Source: Pseudopithomyces maydicus (lineage: Eukaryota; Ascomycota; Dothideomycetes; Pleosporales; Didymosphaeriaceae). Taken from it: 64,000 nt of DNA. The position numbers were made by a program, and so were the translations under genes. Shown here piece after piece: positions 11,618-24,800 of this stretch (its first letter is position 1; every line of letters starts with the position of its first letter). The notes below the pieces were generated by a model, which was given only the letters and a program-made list of their open reading frames with translations, was not told where the DNA came from and made no database searches. The stretch is from assembly GCA_026873275.1 (NCBI GenBank), contig JANTUC010000008.1:558001-622000 (forward strand), read 5' to 3'.

Positions 11618-12815
11618 GCCGAAGCGAAACGCCCCTCCGCAGCCCTCTGCGATCTAGCTCGCGATCTTGCATGCGATCTACCCAGCTCTAGAACCATGCA
11701 CACGCCGTACGCACCGTATCGTACGTATGTATGTGCCCAGCCTGGCAATCTCCACCCGTGGCATAACATAACGTGCCAGCATGCGCGAACACCCCGGATC
11801 CAACGGCGAGTGTCGGAGCCAGTGGGCGGGGAGGAGCGAGGGGGCGGGCGCGGCGCCCAAACTTTCCCAGCACATAGCCGCGCCACATCGATGGGATGCT
11901 GGCTCAGCACGTGGTGGCTGCGCAGCCCGGCGCCTCTCCAATCTCTGGCTTGCCTGAGGCTCCAACTCGAGACGCACAGGAAACGCCCCCGGACGGTGGT
12001 TCCACCAAATGTGTGGGAGTCCGAAAATATTCGGGATTGCCCTGGTCACTTGTCAAATGCCCGATGCGAGCAACATGCAACAGTTGACTTACCGATGTCT
12101 GGAGGAATCGTGAAAAAACTGTGTATGCTAGACCACTTGCGTGTAATCCAACGGATGACACTGAAACAACGTGTCGAAAGAGCAATTCTGCCTCAACCCC
12201 ATTTGACGGACGACAGCCCGATATTTCTTTGATTAATCAACATTGCCTCATCGGTAGACTTCACACCCCAAAGAGATTCTCCAGCTGAACCTAAATTGAG
12301 CATTTTCATGGTCATCCCAACACGATGTGCCATCCACCAATGCGACCTAAGAGCAGATCTATAAACAGAGCACAGCCATGGCTGGTACCAAATATCAAAT
12401 ATGCAAGCGATGCGAGTAGATAACATCATGAAACATGAAAAATGTAGACCAATCCACCCCGGAAATCCCACAGCAGATATCGCAACCTGAAAGCTCCAAG
12501 CCCCGTTTGGGTATAGACCGTCCTGCAAAAAGTCGACAGATAGCCGCCCAGTTAGGTGTGGGTAAAATAAATAAACGAAATATGCAATGATGGAAAATTC
12601 GAGCGCTTGCCACCCAATGTAATTATGTAACGACCTAGAATGGTCCGCTGCGCCGTAAAATATGCATAGAGGCGGAAAAAAACAATTTGCGGTGCGTTGC
12701 TGGTATTCGCTGGCGTCATCATGCGATAATCTTCACCTTCATTCCTCTTCCCAATGCGCAATTTCACCGACATGTCCATCCGTGACATGTTGAATGGCGA
12801 CTGGTGACCTGAGAA

Positions 12816-15800
12816 TTATGCCAACCACGCTCTCTTGTGGTGGGTACGGTTGTAGTCGATATCGTTAACGCGTGCCAACTTCTCCAAGATCTCGTAATCG
12901 GTTGCCAATACCGGGGAATTCCCTCCCATCTCGTCCAAAATGTCCTGGGTACGTTGATATAGCTGAGTAAGCGTTTTGCGGGTAAGGCAATCCTTGTCTG
13001 GCAAGTATTTGCGCATATCAGATTGATAGACTGCGGTGAGAACAAGCATATTGCCAAATTGCCTACTCGGGTGTCAGTACTGCAATGATAAGAATGGGGA
13101 TGTCTCTCCTTACGCGTGCAATGTTCCAAAAATGTTGGGTACAATAAGCCTGGTCTTCCTTTGACTGATATAACGGTTGTACGGTTCGTGCTCGCTGGCA
13201 CCCACACGATCAAAGGCTATTGTGCTCTGAATCGCACTCTTGATGCAGCTTTCGACAATCGTGAGAGCCTTTCTATCTTCAACGCTCAATTCCACAAGGC
13301 TGCTAGACGCGGAATTGCTGTCCGACAAGAAGGCTGGCGGCATTTTCATATGGTGAATTGCTTTGAAGAGCAGTGGTCTCAGTACCACGTAATGGCCACC
13401 GTAGTACTTCGCGCGCATTCGGGCCATATTGATGTCCGTGGATGGTGGATCGTTGTCGTCCCAGGCCAGCTGAGCCGGCAGCAGTCTTCGCCAATGCACC
13501 AGAAGGTCAGCGTGCGATCGTGCCATGTCTCCAATGTCGTCAAGGTTGTTGCTGTCAAATCCCAGTCGTGCACCTGCATGTTTTAGCCAAGAAGAATATT
13601 AAGGCGATCTGTGTATGTACTTACCGTACAACGAGTTGTGTGCGTCATTGAGTAGAACTCGTAAATGAATCTGACTAGAGTAGATGAACATGTTGTTTGT
13701 GTGCGGATTGGGCTGTGTGGCTTCTAAGAACTGTGCCCCCTCGTTAAACGATTCGTATACACCCGAAGGGTAGGCAATGTCGGTCTGATGCTCAGTGATT
13801 GCACTTGGTTGTAATTCGGAAATTTCAGCAATGATGTCACTGTAGTTGAGTGAGCGGGGTGGTCATAATCAAGCGCAGTAAGCAATGTGTATTTACCTTT
13901 CCATCTGGAGACACGTCCAGTACACGCATTTGATCAAATTTAACCTGTGGCGCTCTTCCGGTGTCCATGTTTCTTCGTTCTTGTCTGCCGCCACGTGTTC
14001 GCCTTTATCATTAGTTACGATTTCAGTCCGGTGTAGTTTTTTTCCTTCACGCCTCACAAGGACTAGACAGATTCTGCAAGCGTTGTTGGTCCAGCTCCAG
14101 CTTTCCAGGACTCGTCCAAATTGGCCAAGATATAAAGCAGCAAGAAGCATTGCTTGTGCGTGAGCCACCGTATTGCCGCCATTCTGATTGCCGAGAATGT
14201 CGGTTGCGTACGAAAAGTATGCCATTCCAGGTAGTATATCAATGTTCCTCTGACGATTGTCGGATGCATCACTGCCAAAACTGTCGTGAAGAGAACGAGG
14301 TGAATCCCGATGATAGCCCCAGCTGGCATGGCTCTTGTCGCTACGAGGATGAGGTAGCGGATCTTTATAATTGCACACTTTGCCTAGCGCAAGGACGAGG
14401 AGAATGATGGCATTGCGTAAAGAGCGCTCGATGCTTCCTCTGGCAAGATCATCCGCACATCCGTACGCATCACCGTAGATACCGCTTGAGCGTTTTCGTT
14501 TGATGCCACCATTGAGACGTTCTGGCACAGCCGATGGAGACATGGTGCTGTTCCGGCGGTCTGGACTGTACATGTCCCCGAATTCTTCAATCATCCTTCG
14601 TAGCTTGGCCGGATTCAAGAAAGGATGAAGGTTGTGAATGTTGTCCTGGTAAGATTGGTACAGACTCCATAGAGTGCTCGATCTGAAATCAGGCCTGCCA
14701 TCCGGACCAAGCCCGCCAATATGTTCACGTCGGGGAACATCGCCATTGACAGTATTGGGGCTAGGGTAGTCGGCGGGAGGGCATCCCCACAGGCCTTCTT
14801 TCGTGGAGGCCGGAGAGGAACTTTCGTACTCGTTGTAGTTTTCTGGGCTACCAGGGCCGTGAGCGCCATCATACAGGTCATGTCCTTCTCCCACTCCCCA
14901 AACTCGGAGGAGGCCCCGATCCTGTTCCATAAGCATGGGGTATTGATCAATGCGTTTTCCATCATTCCGTAGTCTCTCGATGCGGTTCAGACCGTCACAG
15001 TAATGTATCATCACCGGCCACTCGACAAATAGACGATGTGCAGGAGTTCTGTGATCGGCTTTGAGGCCAGTTTGCTGGTTATTACTGGGCAAATCTGCCG
15101 GCATCTGGGCGTGAGGTGTTGTGACACTTTCGGCAGGGGTGGCAGGTTGCGCCGAGTGAGCGTGGAAGGACTCTCTCTTGATAGGGGTCGATGCCTGGGC
15201 GATGACTGGGGATACATGCGAGTGGGTCACGACTGGAGACTCCATCTTCATGCTGTTGACCCGACTGTACTGAGTTCTCCCTTGCACAGGAGTCGGGATC
15301 CTGGGCGTATGCTGCTCGCTTGCCGAGTTGCGGATAACAAAACCCTGCTGGGGAGATGCATGGTCAAAAGCTGGAGACGGATTCGCGGCAAGCTTGCTGT
15401 CGACGTGCTGCTTCCATATATTGAAGTTCTCCACGAAACTCTTTAGCGTTTCGGAGATGCTGTTCACACCGTCCTGCAGCTGCATCATGCTGCGGTCTTG
15501 CCTGATTCTCACGTTAATTCGACGTTCCACATCAAAACCGAGGAAGGAGTGAAGTCGGATACATACTTGGGCGGGGGTACATCCTTGTACTGGCATTCAA
15601 AGTTGTTCTCCCGACAGAACTGGCACGGTCTGGCCTCGTCGCACTTTTGCTTGCGCGAGCGACAGTGATTGCAGGCCTGGGTGGCTCGTACCTGCTTCCG
15701 GCGCATGTGGGCTGCTCCGGCAGGATACTGTGCCATGTAAGGCTGGTTAGGGTAGGAGGCCATGGGAGGCGGCTGGCCATAATGAGGCGTCTGGGGAAGT

Positions 15801-16429
15801 GGTGGCGTATGGTACTGGGACTCGTTGGGAGGGCTCATGGTGGAGTTGTAGCCGTTGGGTATGCTCCCATGGCGCGAAGCATGGGGGTCAGGGTTAGAGG
15901 GCCATGGACTCGGACCGCCATGCTCCATGCCTTGGTGAGCGGGAGGCTCTGTGCGTTTGACGTCGACGGCGATGTTCACGCTGGGTGGCCTGGATTGGTG
16001 GTGGTCGGATGGAGGTTGGGACTGGGGTGTCGGGGCGCGGTACGAGTTGATGTGGTCCTGGGGAAGTTGCCTTTGCGAGAGGGTCACCGGGGTGGCAGGA
16101 TGGCCATGAGGGCGGTGGCCAGGCGAAGAGACGGTGGTACTCGGGTGAGGCAGGTGGCGGTTGTCGGACGGCGGGAGGGAGGGTGAAGGCTGAGATGGGC
16201 GGTAGGGTCCGGAGGGTGGAGGCGGATAGGTGTGCGATGGAGGAGGAGGGTTGAGTTGGTGAGGTGGATAGGTGCGAGGCGGCGGGGGTGAGGGAGCGTG
16301 GGCCGAAGTGGGATGTGATGGGTGCCGGGCGGGTTGGGCTGAAGGCGGGTGTGGAGGGGGAAGGCCGTTATAGACGGAATCCAAACGAGGCCGCTTGTGG
16401 GTGGGCGCGTCCGGGTCACCGCCGTCCAT
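12816..16429 (-). CDS. Zn2Cys6 (Gal4-type) fungal transcription factor
   Basis: Minus-strand exons 16429-15567, 15501-13897, 13839-13625, 13573-13114 and 13062-12816 give 1129 residues with consistent phases. The first 240 residues are very rich in Pro, His and Ser. The binuclear zinc cluster follows (ACNHCRSRKQKCDEARPCQF, then the final Cys in NNFEC). The first intron falls right after the cluster and joins PPPK to QDRSMMQLQDGVNSI, a probable linker and coiled-coil dimerisation segment. The middle and C-terminal regions match the layout of the fungal transcription factor domain (a WSLYQSYQDNIHNLHPFL start, then CVYWTCLQMESDIIAEI and RMRAKYYGGHYVVLRPLL). It is nuclear and DNA-binding by family. 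The targets are unknown. The divergent P450 gene is a possible but unproven target. No gene name can be assigned from the sequence. Confidence 0.93.
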
Positions 16430-17490
16430 CCTTATATCAGACGAGGTTTCCGCTCAGGCCATGCGGCCGCGGTTCCGTCACTGGCTATATCACTGCGGTC
16501 GACTGCGACCTGTCCAACGGGCCAACGCTGGAGCCAGGAGCAGTGGCCAGGAGCAGTGGCCTGTGTCTTGTGGACGATTTCGCGCAATTCAGCAGCACGT
16601 CAGTCAGTGGTGGGTTGGGCGGAGAAGTGGTTTGGATGGACCAATCCGCGTCATCACTGGGGGAGGGAAGAGTTTGACAAGCGTCGCAGGAGACTGTAGG
16701 GCAGAGCGGCGGGTGGGATGGGATGCAGAGGCGGGAGGTGGTCAAGCCGCGCGACGGAGACCCAGTCGTGATGGGCAGCTTACCATGGAGCCGGGCAGGG
16801 TGCTGGAAGCAGACAAGACTGAAGGGTCTTTCAAGCGAGAGCACGTCTCAGTTGGCCGTGGACGTTTGTCGGCTGGTTTCGGTAGCGGTCAGGCGTGGCT
16901 GCTGGACGGGCCGTGCGGCGGGCGAGGGCCAAGACCAGGGCAGGGGATGGCAGGGAAGGGCAGGACAGGACAGGGAAGCGGACGGGCCAAGGGGAGGGGA
17001 GGGGGGTGCAGTCGGGAGGGGGTTGGAGGCAAAGACGGCCGGGGCGGTGTCGCTGGCGGTGGATTGGCGCGGGCGGAGGAGTCGAGGGGACGAGCAAGCA
17101 GAGGAGGTTGTGATTGACAGGGCCGGGTTGGGCAGAGGAGGCCGCCACCCGTGAGCGAGTGTGGAGCTGGTGGAACATGGCCACCACGACGGCCAGGGCG
17201 AGCAGCGAGCAGCGGCGTCAGACGGCACACGGGCGATTCATTCACCATGCAGCGCGCGCAGGAATGGGCGGGCATGGGCCAGGCAGGGCTCGCTTCTCCA
17301 AGCCATCGCACCCAGGGCCCGCAGCGCTGGAAGGCTGGAAGGGCGGGCCTCGCAGCGCACGCCGTGCCTCATGCACTCGCCCGGCGCACCAGCGGCCAGC
17401 AGCCAGCGGCCAGCGACGGACCGCCTGGACAAACGCGCCACGCGTTCAGCAGCAGCAGCAGGAGGAGGAACACGACCCGGTCCAGAGAGG

Positions 17491-17560
17491 CGGGCAGGCA
17501 GGCGAGCGGGCAGGCAGGCAGGCAGGCAGGCAGACAGGCAGGGTAGACAGACAGGCACAC
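17491..17560. repeat. GGCA tetranucleotide tract
   Basis: A run of GGCA units, perfect over most of its middle part and decaying into GACA variants at the right end. It lies in the non-coding interval between the transcription factor and P450 genes. Confidence 0.85.
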
Positions 17561-17776
17561 AGGGTCACCACCCGCCCGACGTTGCGCCGTCCTCCGCCCC
17601 TCGCCCGGCAGCAGCCCTCTCCGTGCAGCGCAGCGCAGCGCCGCGCAGTGCAGTGCAAGCCAGTCAGTCCGCCAGTCCACGGGTGCTGGCTGGCTGGCGG
17701 GCGGCAGTGGTCGCTCGGATAATTTGCACTGCACCACTGCGCGACGGCCTATTGCATTGCAGGGCGCGCGGACCCT

Positions 17777-17804
17777 CTGCTCGCTGCTCGCTGCTCGCTG
17801 CTCG
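17777..17804. repeat. Four tandem copies of the 7-mer CTGCTCG
   Basis: Four exact adjacent copies followed by CTGCTGCTC. On the minus strand they lie in the long upstream region of the transcription factor gene. Confidence 0.9.
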
Positions 17805-19128
17805 CTGCTGCTCTCTGCCCTGCCCTGCCTGCCCTGACCTGCCCTGACCTGCCCAGCCATCCCATCCCATCCTCTGCCCGGCCCTGCCCGGCCCACCAAG
17901 GCTTCGAGAATGCCGCTGGAAGTGATGCTCGCAGCGACCGCTCCCGCGCCGTCGTTTCGCCTGGCGACGACTCGGTCGGCGACTCAGCGCGATCTGCGCC
18001 TTTTGGGCATCATCGCCCTGATATCTCACCGCAACATGCTGCTCGCCTCACTCACACAGGGCTGGGGAACCCGCAGGGGGCCTCCAAGCCTGCAACGTCC
18101 AAGCACAAATGCAGCCCAAATGGCACCATTCTGACCGCGCGACCTGCCTCGGGAGTCGGTGTCCAAGAGTCAGATACAGATTGCAGACAGTCAGCTGCCC
18201 GCCAAAGCACCACTGCCTAACCCGTCCCAGCCCCTCCTCCCGGCTATTGCGCCTGCGCAAACCGAGTTGCAGCGGGAATCAGACCGCAATCTCGCGCCCC
18301 TGCAAGGCCTCACGATAATCAGATGCCCACGTGGACGACCAAGTGCCACGAGGAGCCAGGGGCGCCGCTGTGTAGCCTGTCGCACCGCCCACCGTCGCTT
18401 CGACCCCTCTGGTCTGACCATCAGGAAACACATCCACCATGTCGAAACGCAATCACCCATGTCCCTAGCCTTGACGTCGTGCCTCTGCTCCACGGATCGA
18501 CGTGGCCAAACGGACATGCTCGCTCCGAGGACATTGCGATAACCACCGCCGTCTCTGCTCTGTAGAAGAAAAAGGATAAGATAAAAATAAAAATAAGAAA
18601 AAATAACCCAAAAATGTGAAGCCCCTCCCGTCTTGTCCAAGAGTGATCGCTGTGACATCTGCAACGAAACGCGCGAGAGGCTTCACTGGCTGGCTGCTCC
18701 ATGCGGTGCGAGATCGGCCTTGACAAATCACTGTCCCTCCCACCACCACCAACACGTAGTCTAGGTACATATGTACGTACGGTACTTCCATGTACCGGAA
18801 TGCAATTTTGCCATGCCCGGTTGTTGTTTCGATAAGCTGCATCGCATCGCTACCTTGGCCCAGTGCCCTTCAAAACATTACTGTTGCGCCAACCTCTTTC
18901 GGGAAACATTGCCAACGCTGATTTGCAGTGCAAAAACTTCAGAGTGAACATCGCAATGAAACAATGCTCGAGAGGTGGCCAGCCCGGCGTCGTGCAGTGG
19001 TCTTGCCCTCGCATGCGGGGTTCAAACGTATTTGACACGGAGACGCGACTCCTGACGACACGAGTGCATCAGCTGGCCACCATGTCTCTTTGTTATCTCT
19101 GAGCCCTTCCTTCACAACAATACAACCA

Positions 19129-19144
19129 CACATGTGCACATGTG
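19129..19144. promoter_or_regulatory. Perfect 16-base palindrome upstream of P450 gene
   Basis: The sequence CACATGTGCACATGTG is its own reverse complement. It contains two E-box cores (CACATGTG) overlapping head to head and ends 67 bases before the P450 start codon. A binding site for a dimeric regulator such as a bHLH factor is plausible from position and symmetry but is not shown. Confidence 0.45.
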
Positions 19145-19211
19145 GTCGGGACCCCTTGCTTCTGCCTTTTTCGCACCGATCGCTCAGCCGTAGCACAAAG
19201 CGGGGCACCAG

Positions 19212-21214
19212 ATGGCTTACCTGTTCGTATTGACCGCCATTGTATGCGTGCTGCTGTACCACGCCCTGGGCACCTACCAAGGTTTGAAGCGCAACATCGC
19301 TCGTGCCAAGAGCTCTGGTTTGCCCTATGTTGTAACTCCTGTCCATGTCTTCAGCGTGGGCTGGCTGGCCACGTATTATCTATGGCTCCCGATTCTGAAC
19401 AAACTTCCCGGCTCCCTCAAGGGCCTGTGGCTCGAGTACGTGCCGTGATACCATTTACCATGCTGACAAAGGTTGACTGATGACCCTCAGGCTCATGGAC
19501 CCGGAGTGGGCTCACAGGCTTGGCCACACGCCCTTCGAGAAGATCGGCTCCGACGTCTTTCTGGTCGTGTCTGCGTCGACCCTCTCGGCCTTCGTGGCCG
19601 ATGCAGAGGTCGTCACGCAAATCACCGCGAGGCGGAACGACTTCCCGAAACCATTGGACATGTACACCCGTCTGGACCTCTATGGAAAAAATCTCGTCTC
19701 CACCGAGGGCTCCGACTGGCGAATGCATCGCAAGCTCACGGCACCCAGCTTTGGGGAGCGCAACAATGAACTTGTCTTCACCGAGACGCTGCACCATACC
19801 AAGGCCTTGCTTCGCCTGTGGACAGAACCCGATGTAGTGAAGAGCCAAACGCTACATGACCCTGGCACTGATACCATGAGCTGGGCTCTTTTTATCATCA
19901 GCGGTGCTGGGTTTGACATTCGAGTCACTTGGCCGCATGATGACGGTAATCGTGAAGTCGAGCAGCCGAGTAAGGATGACTCTGTATTTAAAGGGTCCCA
20001 GGCACCGCCAGGACATACAATGAACTACCGAGAGGCGCTCAGTGAACTGCTACATAATATCATGTGGACTTTTATGGGTCCACCTTCTGTGCTGTGTAAG
20101 TTTTTGTGGTAAGCATACAGAATCAAGATTTAGCCTAACAATCGCAGCCATGTCTCCTTTCAAAGTCCATCGCACAGTCGGAAAAGCTATGATTGAGTGG
20201 GGCAACTACATGGATGAGATATTCCAGATCAAGAAATCCCAAGTAGCCTCCGGACAGGATGCCCATGGCATGGATCTCTTCCGCGCACTCATCCGTAACT
20301 CGGGAATCCTCGAATCCAACCAAAGCTCGGTTCAGAAGTCTGATCTCTTGGGAAATGCATTTGTTCTTATGCTAGCCGGCCACGAGACCACGGCCAACGC
20401 ACTCCACTACTCACTCATCTTCCTCGCCATGCGGTGGTCCTCCCAAAAGAAGCTCCAGGCCGAGATTGACGAGGTCATCCAAGGACGGCCCATCGAAGAG
20501 TGGAAGTACGAAGCCATTTTCCAGAAGCTATTCAACGGCATGCCTGCCGCGGTGATGAACGAGACTCTACGTATCCTTACCCCGATCAACAACATTCCCA
20601 AATCCACAGCCCCAGGACGGCCTCAGCAATTCACCATGGGCGGCGAGACGTACACCATGCCGGGAGAAACATACGTGTCTCTCTCCAGTGCTATCCACAA
20701 AAATCCAAAGTACTGGCCCGCACCCGCCGGCGAGGAGGTGGTCAATGGAATTCCAGATGTGCAGCGCTTCCGGCCCGAACGTTGGCTCAGCAAAACCAAC
20801 ATGACCGAGTCTTTCACGGATATTGCGTACGATGATGAGGAACTCCGCGGGCCATCCGGCGAAGACACTTCGGCGAATCTATTTAAACCCGTTCGTGGGT
20901 CCTATATCCCATTCAGCGACGGATTCCGTTCATGCATTGGGAGACGCTTCGCTCAAGTAGAGCTTCTGTGCGCATTTGCAGTCATTTTCACACAATATAG
21001 CGTGGAGCTCGCTGTGGACGAGTGGGCAACTGAGGAGCAACTTGAGAACATGACCGAGCAGGAGAGGGAGGCGGTGTGGAAGAAGGCGGCGGACCGGGCG
21101 TGGTGGCTGGTGAAGAACAAGACAGCGAGCATCATCACATTGCAGCTGAGGGGACACACGATTCCCATACGACTAGTCAAGCGGGGACACGAGAGGTTGA
21201 AATTCGACTACTAA
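19212..21214 (+). CDS. Cytochrome P450 monooxygenase
   Basis: Exons 19212-19435, 19491-20095 and 20148-21214 give 631 residues. An N-terminal membrane anchor (MAYLFVLTAIVCVLLYHALG) points to the ER membrane. Family signatures in order are the I-helix AGHETT near residue 352, the ExxR motif in NETLR near residue 414, and the heme-binding loop FSDGFRSCIGRR with its cysteine ligand near residue 539. These establish a membrane-bound class II P450 that uses a separate reductase. At 631 residues it is longer than the usual 500-550, with extra sequence between the ExxR and heme motifs (around GEEVVNGIPDV and TNMTESFTD) and near the C-terminus. The substrate cannot be inferred. No neighbouring polyketide synthase, peptide synthetase or terpene synthase suggests a cluster. 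Confidence 0.93.
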
Positions 21215-21838
21215 TGAGTGCGGTGCATTACGCTTGTATATCTGCAGGTTATCGGTCGCCAAAGCGGGCTGCGTCTTTGCCATTGCATATCGGTGCTTTA
21301 TGTTCTAGACACCGTTGTGGATTTCTGCAATATTAATGTATTTTTATCTCGTACTCGAAAAACAGCCACGATCGATCCATCTAGGCAATTAAACGATAAG
21401 AAAATATGCTTATTGAAGTCCAACGGGTGCAGTAAAGAGTATGCCTCCAGTAGACTGCTAGCGCCATTCGCAGCTTCCGCGTTCGCAGCGCGGAGGTGCC
21501 ACACCTGGTGGCGGTGCGGGGCGTGGCGTCACACTTCACACACCTCAAGCTGCACAAAGAGGGCTCTCTTCACAGCACATTCGGGGACGCAGCGCTTGCC
21601 TAGAATCTGCTTCAGCGTACCTATTTTGAGACTCAGATAGCGTACACCACCTCATCTGAGCTCTCAATGCCGTGTTGAATCCAGCAGGCGCCGGTGCCGA
21701 AAGCTATACGTTGCAACATCTTTCTGATACAGGAGCTGACCCTCCTACCCCCCACCGAGACTCGTGCTTGCTGGACTTGCTGAGTACCTTCCCTGAAACC
21801 CGTGGAGCTTTGCGGAGCTTCACACAACGCACAGCGCC
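21215..21838. other. Intergenic interval upstream of UGGT gene
   Basis: No gene is supported. It holds the P450 3' end (AT-rich to about 21.4 kb) and the upstream region of the glucosyltransferase gene. Confidence 0.6.
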
Positions 21839-24800
21839 ATGCGGGCGCTCAATTCCTTGGTGGGAGCGCGGGGCCTCGTCCTGCTCGGCGCGTGGAGCCC
21901 TCTTGGTGTCCTCGCAGGACCCACGATCAATGTCGCACTGCGAGCGTCCTTCAACTCGGCACCTTACTTGGTAGAGTTATTGTATGCCTCGTCCGGTCGA
22001 TTACTCGTCCCATCCACTGACAGATACCAGGGAGACCGCCGCGGAAGAGAACGCAACCGCATATTTCCCCCTTCTCGACCGGATAGCAGACGGACACTTC
22101 CATACCGCAAAGACGGATGAAGAGCTATTCACATCATTTGTGCAGCTTCTCGAATCAGATGGACACATTACAGACCCCGGGACGCTCTCGTCGTTCCAGT
22201 TCGCCCTCTCGGTGCGCTCGGCAGCCCCGAGGATAGAAGCACACTACCAATTCTACAACACATCGGTGGAGCCGTCGTTGAAGGCAGAGCAGGAACCCGG
22301 CTGTGATACGTGGGTAGCTTTCGGTGGGAAGCAGTACTGCTCACCAGAACTGGACGCGGCTCACGGGAGCGTGAAGAGCGAAAGGTGCGCACGTTGAGAC
22401 GGGACAATTGAATAGTGCTAACATGCGTGCAGAGCTTACGAGTTGCCTTTCGACCGCATTTTGGGAGGTAGCTCGCATGCACTTCCTTCGATACTGTACG
22501 CCGATATCACATCGCCTTCGTTCGCAAAGTTCCACAAGACTCTGAGAAAGACTGCCGAGGAGGGCAAGACCTCGTACCGAATTCGGCACAAGCCTTCTGC
22601 GAATACATCGAAATCTCCCCTGACAGTGAATGGATACGGCGTAGCATTGCAGCTAAAGAGGACCGACTACATTGTCATTGACGATCGAGCACCTGCTGAT
22701 CAAGCAGAAACCCTCGCCGCGCAGAAGCCGCTGGACGCCGAGCTGCACGAGGATGCGGAAGTCTCAGATCTCAAACCGCTCTCCAAGGACGAGGTCGCGG
22801 ATCTTGGATTGAAAGCCGCGAGTTTTGTAATGAAGAGCGAGCAGCCCCTGGACACCCTGTTGAAGCTCGTCCAGGACTTCCCCAAACATTCCTCTTCGAT
22901 CGTAGCTCATCAGGTTCACGAAGAATTTCTCACAGAGCACGAACTCAACCGCGACCAATTCCTCCCTGCTGGCCTCAACGTTCTCTTTATCAACGGCGTA
23001 CAAATCCCCGCCCGTGACATCAATCCATTCACTCTTCTGCAGCACCTGCGTAGGGAACGCGGTCTCATCAATGGAGTCCGGAGCCAAGGTCTTTCTGGCC
23101 CTGACGCTATCTCTTTACTCTCTCACTCTGCCATTTCGGAAACCCAGGGCGAAGACGAGCCACAACGATATGATTTCCGAGATGAGATTGAGGGCGGCAA
23201 TGTCATTGTATGGTTGAACAATATCGAAAAGGACTCCAGGTACGAGTCGTGGCCTTCTCAGATTCAAGCACTGCTGCAAAGAACGTATCCAGGGCAGCTG
23301 CCATCGGTTCGTCGAGACATTCACAACGCCATTATACCGTTGGATTTTACCTCGAAGGATGATGTTTCCATGGTCGTTGAGACGGTGTTGAATTTGATTA
23401 AGCGCAACATTCCCGTCCGATGGGGTCTTGTGCCGCTTACCAAGAACGAAGGTGCTACGGAGCAAGCAAAGGTCGTATATCACTTGCTTGATACGTACGG
23501 TCTGGGTACCCTGGTCAAGTATCTAGATGCTGCATTGGAGACAAACAAGCTGGCCAGTCCTGACAAGGCTATTTTTGACGCCACAGTGGATGGTGCCACC
23601 TTGCGTGCTGAGCGTGAAGCTCTCGAGCTCACTGCTGTGCTTGGTTCGGATGAGATTGCACAACGCTTGGAAGGTGCGCAGAAGTATCTTTCACGACTTG
23701 CAGCGGATGGTTCAGATGCTCCGATGTTTGTCAATGGTGTACCAATCGCGAAAGATGAGGCATGGCTGCAATACATGAGCCAGCGTGTAGGCACAGATCT
23801 GCGCCAGATCCAACAACTCGTTTTCGAAGACACGCTCAAGGACGAGAGCTGGGTTCCGCAATATTTCCTATTCCAGGCTGCCGCCAAGCGCAATCCGCTC
23901 CTTGTTCCTGAAAATGATAAGAACATCACACTTATCAACATGGCAGAGTTTGAAGAAAAGCACGGGGCGATATTCAACGTCCTTCCCCGCGTGCAGGCCT
24001 CGGACTCAGCAAACAAGGAAGACTGGGTTCATATCACCGCGGTAGGAGACTTTGATTCAGAGTCAGGCTTGACGTTGCTCCGCTCGGTATCCCAGTACCG
24101 AGAAGAGAATCCCAATGTGGAAATTGTACTGCTTCATAACCCTCAAGAGGGTGCGGACCAGTCTAGTGCATCAGAAGACATCTTGGAGGCCTGGGTCAAA
24201 TCATTACACGAACTCAGCATCGACCAATTGCAGACCATTGTGGCTCAAGAGCCAAAGTTTTCGCCTACTTTGGGTAATAACACAGTTTTCTGGAAGGCAA
24301 CACAGCCCATCTATGAAGCCTTGAGTCTTCAGCCTGGTCAGAACGGCGTACTCGTCAACGGCCGATTTGTGGGACCGATCCCCACCGAAAAACCACTATC
24401 CAAGTCCGATGTAGAGCTTCTAGTTTCCTATGAGACGAAGAAGCGTATCGAACCTTTGAGCAAGGCTCTCCAATCACTAGAGCTGACCGAGAAAGTCAAG
24501 TCTCCGTTCGACATCGCCAAGATTCAGTCGCTCGTTGCGCTCTCGACCATCTCAGATGTTCCCGAAGGCTTCTTCGAGTCAGCTTCGACCCTGAGAATGG
24601 ATCGGTTCAAGCAATGGGGCGATGATCACACGGCAATCGTGAGGGGCGACAACAACACAGCCATTATCCAGATCGTGGCTTCTATCGACCCTGCGACTGA
24701 AATGGCTCAAAAATGGGTTCCAATTTTGAAGGCGCTGTCGGATATGGATGGGGTTCACATGAAGTTGTTCCTCAACCCCAAGCAGATGTTGTCAGAGCTC

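Larger units (their letters stand above)
7986..12815. other. Long gene-poor stretch
   Basis: Almost 4.8 kb without a gene I can support. Open frames here are short, without domains, and several arise from simple repeats (a CA-rich tract near 11.0 kb and a short tandem repeat near 11.6 kb). Base composition changes from mixed to GC-rich around 11.7-12.0 kb. No transposon ends, long open frames of reverse transcriptase or transposase, or tRNA signatures were seen. A non-coding transcript or a lineage-specific gene with many introns cannot be excluded. Confidence 0.5.
16430..19211. other. GC-rich divergent upstream region between transcription factor and P450
   Basis: A 2.8 kb interval with strong local strand asymmetry (G-rich on the plus strand near 16.7-17.1 kb, C-rich near 17.8 kb) and several tandem repeats. 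Many long open frames appear on both strands, but they arise from GC richness and repeats, and none carries a domain. It probably holds the 5' leaders and promoters of both flanking genes. Confidence 0.55.

Noticed and set aside
11537..12232. 231-codon plus-strand open frame
   Set aside because: It begins at a non-ATG codon, starts with reading of the TATGTACAG array and has no domain or coding-like continuity.
16895..17900. Overlapping long open frames on both strands
   Set aside because: They occur in all frames at once in GC-rich, tandem-repeat sequence, with composition like the repeats (Arg/Gly/Ala or Cys/Leu runs) and no domain.
18950..19035. GGGTTCAAAC resembling a tRNA B box
   Set aside because: No A box at the right distance and no cloverleaf can be drawn.
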